Of a stretch of 5,458 nucleotides of DNA, positions 1 through 5,458 are shown one piece after another. Every line of letters starts with the position of its first letter. The stretch's first letter is position 1. A program made the position numbers and the translations under genes. The notes under the pieces are model-generated. The model was not told the origin of the DNA. It saw nothing but the letters and a program-made list of their open reading frames with translations, and searched no databases. The DNA is from Clostridium sp. (GTDB lineage Bacteria > Bacillota_A > Clostridia > Lachnospirales > Lachnospiraceae). The stretch spans positions 1-5,458 of the forward strand of contig JAMPAW010000206.1 in assembly GCA_023666975.1 (NCBI GenBank), read 5' to 3'.

Positions 1-1
1 T

Positions 2-67
2 ATCATAGAAGACCTGTTTCTTAATATCTATTTACAGAAAAACTTTCATATTCTCTGGCCATATTAA
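2..67 (+). pseudogene. Probable upstream piece of the methyltransferase, in a different frame
   Basis: This reading frame is open from the window edge and ends at a TAA at 65-67. It encodes a short peptide containing DLFLNIYLQKNFHIL. The main gene's frame cannot extend above a TAG at 6-8. If the reading shifts by one base near position 56, the joined peptide reads ...KNFHIL-GHINLPYFDVIIS. That resembles the usual run-up to motif II of class I methyltransferases (hydrophobic strand, G-D/H-x, LP, FDVI). I infer that the real gene begins left of the window and has lost or gained a base here. The alternative is chance openness of a short frame. Confidence 0.4.
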
Positions 68-68
68 T

Positions 69-1529
69 TTGCCATATTTTGACGTGATCATCTCTTCTTT
101 CGTTTTTCATAATTTTCATTCAATAGATGAGTATAGAAATATATTTACACTCATAAATGAACATTTAGCTGTTGGTGGGAAACTTATAATAGCAGATTTG
201 ATTGAGTTAGGAGATTGTTTTCAAAAAAAAGAATCACAAAAAGCACTTGTAGATCTTATGAGAAATCATGATTTATCGGATAATGAAATTGTAAAGTGGC
301 TTGGTATATTGGAAATAGAGGATTCACCATTAACAATTTCTGAAGAAATAAAACTATTAAATCAAAGCGGCTATGAAATTATAGATACAAATACATACGA
401 TAATAATAATGCCATATTCATGGCATATAAAAAATTGGATATAATTCAATTGAAAGCAGAATTACTATTGTCCGGCGTCCAGCAAAATGATTATGTCAAA
501 AAATTGTATTTACTTCAAAATCCGCAGAATGTTTGGAAGACTGGAAATAATGGTATATTTATGACAATAAATAATTTAGATGTATTAATAGGTATTAATC
601 ATAAATCAAATCATGATTCGGCGTATAAGATTATTTGTGAAAAAGATGAGTTGTTTCTTACAAAATATGATATTAAGCTGAAGGTGAATATTCAACCAAT
701 AGAGTTTCCAGAATGGGTTTTTATAAAAATACCAGAATTAAATAATATATCTTTTTCAGAATATTTTGTTTATGAGGGAAATGGTTTTTTACATTTAGCT
801 TATAAGAGATGTTCTTTTTCGAATAAAGAAAAGTGTAAATTTTGCGCCACGCAAAGGAGAAAGGGAAAAAGTGAAAAAAATGTAGAGGAAATTTGTATTG
901 CGTTGTCATCAGTACTTCCACAGATACCTGATAATATTCATATATGTTTAGGTGGAGGAACATATATTCCGCTTGAAGAAAATATTGAATATTTCAGCAC
1001 AATTATTAAACATATAAGAAAATATAATACAAAAATTCCTATTTGGGTTGAAATGGTTCCACCTAAATTAGAAGATATTGAGCGGTTAATAGATGATGGG
1101 GCGACAGCTTTTGGATTTAATATCGAAATTTGGAATGATGATTTGCGTCATAAAATTTGTCCTGGTAAAAGTAAAATAAGTAAAGAACACTATCTTGAAG
1201 TATGTAAATTTGTTCTGGATAAACTTGGGTGTAATAGTGTAGGTTCTTGTCTGATAGTGGGATTAGATGCGTATGAAAATACAAAAAAAGCAATAGATGT
1301 CTTGGTCAAGACGGGAATTGAACCGTGCATTTTGCCTTATAAAATATATAACAGAACAAATTTAGATGGGTATGAAGTTGCTAGTTCATATGAATATGAT
1401 TTTTATCGTTTAAGTCAATATGCATCCCAAACGGCGATGAACAAAAATATAATCTTTAGTGAGAATCAAGGATGTTTAAAATGTACATGTTGTACAATAA
1501 TGCACGATTTTCAAAACATATTGTTATAA
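69..1529 (+). CDS. Methyltransferase (C-terminal half)-radical SAM fusion protein, 5'-incomplete
   Basis: Residues 1-45 carry the later motifs of a class I SAM-dependent methyltransferase: YFDVIISSFVFHNF is motif II-like and LAVGGKLIIAD is motif III-like. The glycine-rich SAM-binding motif I is missing. The only available start here, TTG at 69, has no ribosome binding site, so the true start probably lies upstream (see the 2-67 entry). After a linker and an uncharacterised region (about 125-240) comes a radical SAM domain with Cys248, Cys256 and Cys259, a CX7CX2C spacing. It is followed by LGGGTYIP (294-301), VEMVPP (327-332), GFNIEIW (349-355), ICPGKSKI (363-370) and CLIVGLD (394-400). The protein ends with a Cys-rich tail, Cys469, Cys472, Cys474 and Cys475, possibly ligating an extra metal centre. 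From memory, the order and motifs resemble the MSMEG_0568-type, biotin synthase-like radical SAM proteins, which also have a GC-x-KC-type tail. The substrate is unknown. It is the first gene of an apparent five-gene operon. The radical SAM assignment is firm; the family placement is moderate. Confidence 0.85.
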   Translation: MPYFDVIISSFVFHNFHSIDEYRNIFTLINEHLAVGGKLIIADLIELGDCFQKKESQKALVDLMRNHDLSDNEIVKWLGILEIEDSPLTISEEIKLLNQSGYEIIDTNTYDNNNAIFMAYKKLDIIQLKAELLLSGVQQNDYVKKLYLLQNPQNVWKTGNNGIFMTINNLDVLIGINHKSNHDSAYKIICEKDELFLTKYDIKLKVNIQPIEFPEWVFIKIPELNNISFSEYFVYEGNGFLHLAYKRCSFSNKEKCKFCATQRRKGKSEKNVEEICIALSSVLPQIPDNIHICLGGGTYIPLEENIEYFSTIIKHIRKYNTKIPIWVEMVPPKLEDIERLIDDGATAFGFNIEIWNDDLRHKICPGKSKISKEHYLEVCKFVLDKLGCNSVGSCLIVGLDAYENTKKAIDVLVKTGIEPCILPYKIYNRTNLDGYEVASSYEYDFYRLSQYASQTAMNKNIIFSENQGCLKCTCCTIMHDFQNILL

Positions 1530-1540
1530 GATTAAAAGCA

Positions 1541-1547
1541 AAGGAGA
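1541..1547 (+). promoter_or_regulatory. Ribosome binding site that sets the dehydrogenase start
   Basis: AAGGAGA lies 7 bases before the ATG at 1555. It is only 1 base from the in-frame TTG at 1549, too close for normal initiation. This favours the ATG and a 301-residue protein. Confidence 0.8.
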
Positions 1548-1554
1548 ATTGATT

Positions 1555-2460
1555 ATGAAAATTGGTATTCTTGAAAAAACGAATTTTAGTGAGGAACAGA
1601 TTTCTAAACTTAGAAAAGTAGGAGAGGTTGATTTTTATGAGGGATTATCGCAAGATGAAGCCAATAAAATAGCGATAAATTATGATGTTATAATAGTTAA
1701 TTGGTTAGATCCGACACCATTTATAATGAATATGAAACCAAGATCATTAATCTCATTATTGTCAACGGGCTATGGTTGGATAACTAATATTAAAGAAGCA
1801 TATGAAAAAAGAATATATGTTTCTAACATTCCTGATTATAGTACAGAGGCAGTTGCAGAACATTTGTTGGGAATGTTACTTGGAGTAAGCAAAAATATTT
1901 TTTCAACGTTTAATAAAGCTAATAATAATATAGTTGGATTTGAGTTAAAAAATAAAGTGGTTGGAATTATTGGGTTAGGTAACATTGGAAGCAGATTTGC
2001 TGAAATAATGAATTTCTTTGGGGCTGAAGTTATAACATATAATCGTACAAAGAAAAATAATCCTATAGTAAGAAATGTTGCATTGAGTGAGTTGCTTGAA
2101 CAAAGTGATATTATTTGTATTTCCTGCTCGGTTAATGATAACTCAAAAGATATGATAAATTTGTCTAATATTAAAAATATTAAAAAAGGAGCAATTATTA
2201 TTGGTTCGACATGGGGGATTATTGAAAATGATGCAATGCTTTTTGCAGTAAAAAATGATATCGTAAGGGCAGTGTCGTTAGATGCCGCAATTGAAGGGGG
2301 GAATAGTGTCGAAGAAGAAATAAAAAAATATAGTGATAAAATTTTTTTGACACCACACATTGCATATAACACATTAGAATCAGAAAACAGGCAATTAGAT
2401 ATCTGTATTAATAATATAGTGAATTATATTAAAGGAACCCCTCAAAATATAATCTTTTGA
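1555..2460 (+). CDS. D-isomer-specific 2-hydroxyacid dehydrogenase-like protein, altered active site
   Basis: This 301-residue protein has the usual layout of NAD(P)-dependent D-2-hydroxyacid dehydrogenases: a split substrate-binding domain around a Rossmann domain. The dinucleotide loop is GLGNIG (140-145). The AVAEHLLGMLLG segment (99-110) matches the family's vAExxxxxxL helix, and LTPHIAYNT (265-273) carries the general-base His268. At the end of the second Rossmann strand the acidic residue typical of NAD enzymes is replaced by Asn-Arg (YNRTKK, 162-167), which suggests NADP(H) preference. The catalytic Arg of the NxxRG motif is replaced by Trp220 (GSTWGI), and the expected Glu after Asp243 is out of register (DAAIEGG). 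The protein may therefore be inactive as a classical dehydrogenase or may do other chemistry. It starts 25 bases after the methyltransferase-radical SAM gene. Fold assignment is confident; substrate unknown. Confidence 0.88.
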   Translation: MKIGILEKTNFSEEQISKLRKVGEVDFYEGLSQDEANKIAINYDVIIVNWLDPTPFIMNMKPRSLISLLSTGYGWITNIKEAYEKRIYVSNIPDYSTEAVAEHLLGMLLGVSKNIFSTFNKANNNIVGFELKNKVVGIIGLGNIGSRFAEIMNFFGAEVITYNRTKKNNPIVRNVALSELLEQSDIICISCSVNDNSKDMINLSNIKNIKKGAIIIGSTWGIIENDAMLFAVKNDIVRAVSLDAAIEGGNSVEEEIKKYSDKIFLTPHIAYNTLESENRQLDICINNIVNYIKGTPQNIIF

Positions 2461-2465
2461 AAGGA
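2461..2465 (+). promoter_or_regulatory. Ribosome binding site of the two-helix membrane protein gene
   Basis: AAGGA directly follows the dehydrogenase stop codon and sits 8 bases before the ATG at 2474. It supports that start and close translational linkage of the two genes. Confidence 0.7.
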
Positions 2466-2473
2466 ATTGTTAA

Positions 2474-3616
2474 ATGGGGCAGGAACAAAAGACAGAAAGT
2501 GATTTAGGAACGAAAATTAGAAAAATATTAAAATCAGTACGGTCAGCTTTTGGAGGATTAGTAACAGTAGTTGCGGCAGTGCTTTATGTATTTGCTGATA
2601 AAGTATTTGATGCTTCTGGTGTAATTTATAAGCAAGCAATATATATTGTTCTAATTGGGTATTTTTTGTTTTTTTTGGTTACGTTAATTGTTACTGCGAT
2701 GTTTAAAATTCGGTCTACTAAGCAAGAAATATATGAAGATGTTGTGAGTGATTTTCGTGAAAATTGCGAAAAGATAGATACTGTTACTAATCATATATGT
2801 CAAGTAAACGAAAAATTAGAAAATTATACGGCTGCTTTAGCGCAAAATATTGAAAAGGAAAGAAGTCTTATTACAGAAATTGAGATTGGTCAGTTTGTAT
2901 TAAATGGAAAAGAAGTAATAGATCTTGAAGCTTCTGTCGGAAATTTCGAAGGTCAGATTAGAAAATGCAAAATATATATACAATCGTCATTATTTGTTTT
3001 GGAAAAGGGTCCACTTGAGGATACTATTCTGTGGAATTTGAGAAAAGGAGTAAAATATATTTATATTATTCCTAATGGAGAAGTATACATAAATGATTAT
3101 TATGAAATGTTATGTGACTGGTATAGGTTATTTTCGCAGTTTTTAATTTCAAAGGATGAATATGAACGAGTGCAAGCAGTGTTGAATAATGAAGGTAAAT
3201 ATAAAAAATACTGGTGTCGAGAGTATCAAAAAATTTATGAAGAAGCGGGGAAATTATGGAACAATACAGGAATATCTGAAAAAAATAGAATGGAAAAAAT
3301 TGATAAATATCGTGAAGAATGTAAGAGAATTTTTAGAACTCTTATAGAAACTCATATAAATGATGAGAATGAGTTTTTCATTACTGTGGCTGCTTACGAG
3401 ATTAGGAGAAATAACTGGGAGGCAATAATAAAGCTTCCAACACAAAATACAAATAAAGAATATTATGCATTTCAAATTCCAAATGAAAATAATGCCGAAA
3501 TGACCAATTTTATTTATAAGTTTCAGAGTAGGTATAAGTCATGTGACTATGATCCTAATATTTTATCTACATTAGGCGGTAAAATGAAATTAGATTATTC
3601 TCGAATATTCAATTGA
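2474..3616 (+). CDS. Unrecognised membrane protein: two transmembrane helices plus large cytoplasmic domain
   Basis: This 380-residue protein is not one I recognise. A basic N-terminal stretch (KIRKILKSVR, 14-23) precedes transmembrane helix 1 (about 26-45). Helix 2 spans about 54-77 and is followed by KIRSTK. The positive-inside rule places both ends in the cytoplasm. Residues 83-135 are charged and helical, possibly coiled coil. Residues 155-200 read as alternating strand and helix (IRKCKIYIQSSLFVL, then RKGVKYIYIIPNG). This recalls the N-terminal half of phospholipase D-like folds, but no HxKxxxxD catalytic motif is present, so the likeness is weak. The rest is charged and rich in Tyr, Glu and Lys, without clear motifs. 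Two short helices plus a cytoplasmic domain also recalls SLATT-type effectors, which I cannot confirm. It lies 13 bases after the dehydrogenase gene, and its stop is 11 bases before the next start, so it is probably co-transcribed. Confidence 0.85.
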   Translation: MGQEQKTESDLGTKIRKILKSVRSAFGGLVTVVAAVLYVFADKVFDASGVIYKQAIYIVLIGYFLFFLVTLIVTAMFKIRSTKQEIYEDVVSDFRENCEKIDTVTNHICQVNEKLENYTAALAQNIEKERSLITEIEIGQFVLNGKEVIDLEASVGNFEGQIRKCKIYIQSSLFVLEKGPLEDTILWNLRKGVKYIYIIPNGEVYINDYYEMLCDWYRLFSQFLISKDEYERVQAVLNNEGKYKKYWCREYQKIYEEAGKLWNNTGISEKNRMEKIDKYREECKRIFRTLIETHINDENEFFITVAAYEIRRNNWEAIIKLPTQNTNKEYYAFQIPNENNAEMTNFIYKFQSRYKSCDYDPNILSTLGGKMKLDYSRIFN

Positions 3617-3617
3617 T

Positions 3618-3622
3618 GGAGG
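3618..3622 (+). promoter_or_regulatory. Ribosome binding site that sets the second radical SAM start
   Basis: GGAGG sits 5 bases before the ATG at 3628. The earlier in-frame TTG (3613) and ATG (3616) either precede or overlap this site and have no site of their own. The protein therefore most likely starts at 3628 with MIEYLPW and has 349 residues. Confidence 0.75.
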
Positions 3623-3627
3623 GTGCG

Positions 3628-4677
3628 ATGATAGAATATTTACCATGGTCTAAGAAAGTGTTGAATGAGTCAATGAAATTGCAAAGAGCGGGAAAAATCC
3701 CTACGTTAGACATTGAGTTGACTGCCAAATGCACCGGTGCTTGTTGCATTTATTGTGATTCAAAGCCGAATGTATGTGCGTATGAGCAAGAGGGTGAAAT
3801 TAATTTCCCAACTATTGAGAAATTAATTTTGGATGCAAAAACACATGGTCTAAAGTGGATTTATACATGTGGATTAGGGGAACCGCTGGAGGATAAGAAA
3901 TTTTGGAATATGATTCATTTGCTAAGATCAAATGATATTAGATTATCTATGTTCTCAAATGGTATTTTTATACATGATATTCATGTGGCTAAGGAGCTAA
4001 AAGAAAATAACGTTAATATTATTTTGAAGATGGATACTTTTAATGAAAGTAAGTTTGATGCAGTGCTTGGAGGAAAAGATATAGCAAAAAAAGTATATGC
4101 AGCCAGGGACTTGTTATTGCAAGCTGGATATGGAAAGAAAAATAAATATACAGATTTAGCATTTTCAATTGTTCCAACAAGTTTATCGGTTGACGGGCTT
4201 CCTGAAGTTGTTAGCTTTTGCAAAAAGAATGGAATTTTTGCCTCAATAGGAGAATTAGAGCAAGCGGGCGAAGTAATTAATAATAATCTTAATGATACCC
4301 TTGGTATTTCGTCAAGTGCAGTTGCACGCTTAAAAGAAGTTGCGGACGATTACGCAGAAGGAGATTATATGCGTCCAATTTGTCCTTGCATCATTACGGG
4401 GTTACATATTGATAATCTTGGAAACTGCGTTGTTGATGAAGATACGGGATTAAACTGTAAGTGGTTTCTTCTTAAAGAACCTCGTATTGTTAAAATCGGA
4501 AATATTCAGCAGGAGAGTATTATTTCACTTTTTGAACGAGTTAATTTATATCGAAAAAGTTGCTTTGAAACAAAAAGCGATTTGATAAAGACGTCTTGCA
4601 GTGTATCTTATACATTTGGAGGATGTGGTGGAAATCCAAAAGATATAATTGAAATAGGTTTGAAGTGGTATGAATAA
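3628..4677 (+). CDS. Radical SAM enzyme with SPASM/twitch-like C-terminus
   Basis: This enzyme is expected to bind a [4Fe-4S] cluster and cleave SAM to a 5'-deoxyadenosyl radical. The cluster segment LTAKCTGACCIYCDSK has Cys35, Cys39, Cys40 and Cys43. It can be read as CX4CX2C or CX3CX3C, neither being the standard CX3CX2C. The SAM-contact motif GLGEPLED follows at 82-89 and FSNG at 109-112. The C-terminal third has Cys252, Cys254, Cys267, Cys277, Cys312, Cys324 and Cys333. It is laid out like a SPASM or twitch domain for auxiliary Fe-S clusters, with a typical central IGNIQQESIISLFERV (290-305) and a terminal GGCGG. Such enzymes often modify peptides, sugars or other small molecules; the substrate here is unknown. 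No precursor peptide gene is visible beside it. Its last 8 bases overlap the TrmFO-like gene. Confidence 0.9.
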   Translation: MIEYLPWSKKVLNESMKLQRAGKIPTLDIELTAKCTGACCIYCDSKPNVCAYEQEGEINFPTIEKLILDAKTHGLKWIYTCGLGEPLEDKKFWNMIHLLRSNDIRLSMFSNGIFIHDIHVAKELKENNVNIILKMDTFNESKFDAVLGGKDIAKKVYAARDLLLQAGYGKKNKYTDLAFSIVPTSLSVDGLPEVVSFCKKNGIFASIGELEQAGEVINNNLNDTLGISSSAVARLKEVADDYAEGDYMRPICPCIITGLHIDNLGNCVVDEDTGLNCKWFLLKEPRIVKIGNIQQESIISLFERVNLYRKSCFETKSDLIKTSCSVSYTFGGCGGNPKDIIEIGLKWYE

Positions 4678-5377
4678 TGTTTCGATTATTGGAGCAGGGC
4701 TTTCTGGATGCGAGGCAGCCTTGCAGCTTGCAGATTTAGAGTACAATGTATGCTTATACGATTTGAAGCCAAAGGAGCTAATTGAACCGTATAAGCTTAC
4801 TTCATATGCAGAACTTGTATGTAATAATTCTATTGGTAATGTTAGCGAAAAATCGCCAACGGGTATATTGCTAAAAGAATTAAAGTTATTTGGTAGCAAA
4901 GTACTTAAGATTGCTGAAAAATGTCGTATTGATGATCCTACTTTTTTTGCGGTTGATAAAAAGCTTTTTTCAAAATTAGTTACGGAAGAATTATGCAAAA
5001 AGAAAGTAAAAATTATTAGCAAACATATTGATTCGTTGCCTTGTGATGATAATGTTATAATAGCAACAGGTCCCTTAACTGACAAATTACTTATTGCAGA
5101 TTTGGCTAGCAGATTTGGTATAGAAATATTTCACTTTTCTGACGCAAGTAGCCCTGTAATTGATATTAGAACTGTTGATTTGAATAATGATAGCGTACAA
5201 AAGGTAACCAATGATCTGTATGCTATATCAATTTCAACTCAGGATTTTCAGTTATTTTATGAAGAATTAGTGCAATGGGCTAATCAAAATGTTGTCAATA
5301 GTATTGATAAGAGTATAAATTATGAGAAATGTCAATCAATTGAGCAATTAGCCAGCCTTGAAGGGAGTGTAATATAA
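4670..5377 (+). CDS. TrmFO-like FAD/folate-type methyltransferase homologue, C-terminally truncated
   Basis: TrmFO makes 5-methyluridine at position 54 of tRNA using methylene-tetrahydrofolate and FAD. This 235-residue protein matches the N-terminal half of that family: the FAD loop IGAGLSGCEAA (7-17), AELVCNNS (47-54), FAVDK (93-97) and ATGPLTD (132-138). Both cysteines known to matter in TrmFO have counterparts: Cys51 in ELVCNNS and Cys221 in YEKCQSIE. The family is normally about 435 residues; this one stops 14 residues after Cys221, and similarity fades at about LAS (227-229). The rest of the FAD- and substrate-binding region is missing. It also differs from housekeeping TrmFO near residues 54-65, where the usual LRSN is absent. 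It may be a decayed gene, half of a split protein, or a paralogue with a new role. It starts inside the upstream radical SAM gene with only a weak ribosome binding site, so it is probably translated by coupling. Confidence 0.85.
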   Translation: MNNVSIIGAGLSGCEAALQLADLEYNVCLYDLKPKELIEPYKLTSYAELVCNNSIGNVSEKSPTGILLKELKLFGSKVLKIAEKCRIDDPTFFAVDKKLFSKLVTEELCKKKVKIISKHIDSLPCDDNVIIATGPLTDKLLIADLASRFGIEIFHFSDASSPVIDIRTVDLNNDSVQKVTNDLYAISISTQDFQLFYEELVQWANQNVVNSIDKSINYEKCQSIEQLASLEGSVI

Positions 5378-5414
5378 AGTGTGTAAGTTACCGGTAACCA
5401 AAACCAGCCTTGAA
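5352..5414 (+). repeat. 11-bp direct repeat flanking the TrmFO-like stop codon
   Basis: CCAGCCTTGAA occurs exactly at 5352-5362 (inside the gene end) and at 5404-5414 (after it), 52 bases apart. Similar bases follow (GGGA and AGGA). The first copy lies where similarity to TrmFO ends. This may reflect a duplication or deletion junction, or may be chance. Confidence 0.5.
5387..5398. repeat. 12-bp perfect palindrome
   Basis: GTTACCGGTAAC reads the same on both strands and lies 10 to 21 bases after the TrmFO-like stop. It could be a dimeric regulator site or part of a recombination site. No T-run follows, so it does not look like a rho-independent terminator. Confidence 0.45.
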
Positions 5415-5444
5415 AGGAAAAAATAATTCGCACTAATTCCATAG

Positions 5445-5450
5445 AAGGAG
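5445..5450 (+). promoter_or_regulatory. Ribosome binding site for a gene starting past the window end
   Basis: AAGGAG, in the context AGAAGGAGA, sits 8 bases from the window edge with no start codon yet seen. A further + strand gene is expected to begin within a few bases of the end. The 81-base gap before the window end holds no other gene that I can see. Confidence 0.6.
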
Positions 5451-5458
5451 AGCCTCTT

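Noticed and set aside
1836..2372. Long open frame on the - strand inside the dehydrogenase gene
   Set aside because: It is antisense to a clear family match and its protein is a low-complexity hydrophobic shadow of AT-rich codons.
2442..2460. Inverted repeat TCAAAA / TTTTGA at the dehydrogenase end
   Set aside because: Only 6 weak A-T-rich pairs with a 7-base loop; no terminator T-run, and the next gene follows at once.
4546..5085. Long open frame on the - strand across the radical SAM and TrmFO-like genes
   Set aside because: It spans two supported + strand genes and shows no recognisable motif.
5410..5438. TTGAAA as a -35 box for the next gene
   Set aside because: The sequence 17 bases on (CTAATT) is a poor -10 match, so a promoter cannot be supported.
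1530..5458. Precursor peptide gene for the radical SAM enzymes (RiPP hypothesis)
   Set aside because: Gaps between genes are at most 25 bases and the 81-base tail contains no convincing small reading frame.

Overview
The window is AT-rich (A+T well above 60% by eye). Its genes lie on the + strand, tightly packed and mostly preceded by AGGAG/AAGGA-type ribosome binding sites. This points to a low-GC Firmicute, most likely a gut or rumen Clostridia/Lachnospiraceae-type bacterium; that placement is inferred from composition and gene style only. No tRNA, rRNA, CRISPR array or transposase is visible. No gene-free stretch exceeds about 80 bases.

Layout: (1) positions 1-1529 hold a protein made of the C-terminal half of a class I SAM-dependent methyltransferase joined to a radical SAM domain. 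The methyltransferase part is broken or incomplete at its 5' end, and an apparent frameshift lies between about 9 and 67. (2) 1555-2460 is a D-isomer-specific 2-hydroxyacid dehydrogenase-like protein with Trp where the family's catalytic Arg should be. (3) 2474-3616 is an unrecognised protein with two transmembrane helices, a helical linker and a large cytoplasmic domain. (4) 3628-4677 is a second radical SAM enzyme with a SPASM/twitch-like Cys-rich C-terminus and an unusual cluster motif. (5) 4670-5377 is a diverged TrmFO-like flavoprotein that stops about 200 residues short of the normal family length, just after its second catalytic-type Cys. The last 81 bases hold an 11-bp direct repeat, a 12-bp palindrome and a ribosome binding site for a gene that starts just past the window.

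The five genes are co-directional, with gaps of 25, 13 and 11 bases and one 8-base overlap, so they look like one operon. Two radical SAM enzymes, a methyltransferase domain, a dehydrogenase homologue and a flavin/folate-type methyltransferase homologue together suggest a specialised small-molecule or modification pathway, with a membrane protein whose role is unknown. I do not recognise this combination as a described system. Both edge genes (the methyltransferase end and the TrmFO-like end) show signs of breakage, so part of the cassette may be decaying, or the assembly may contain errors.
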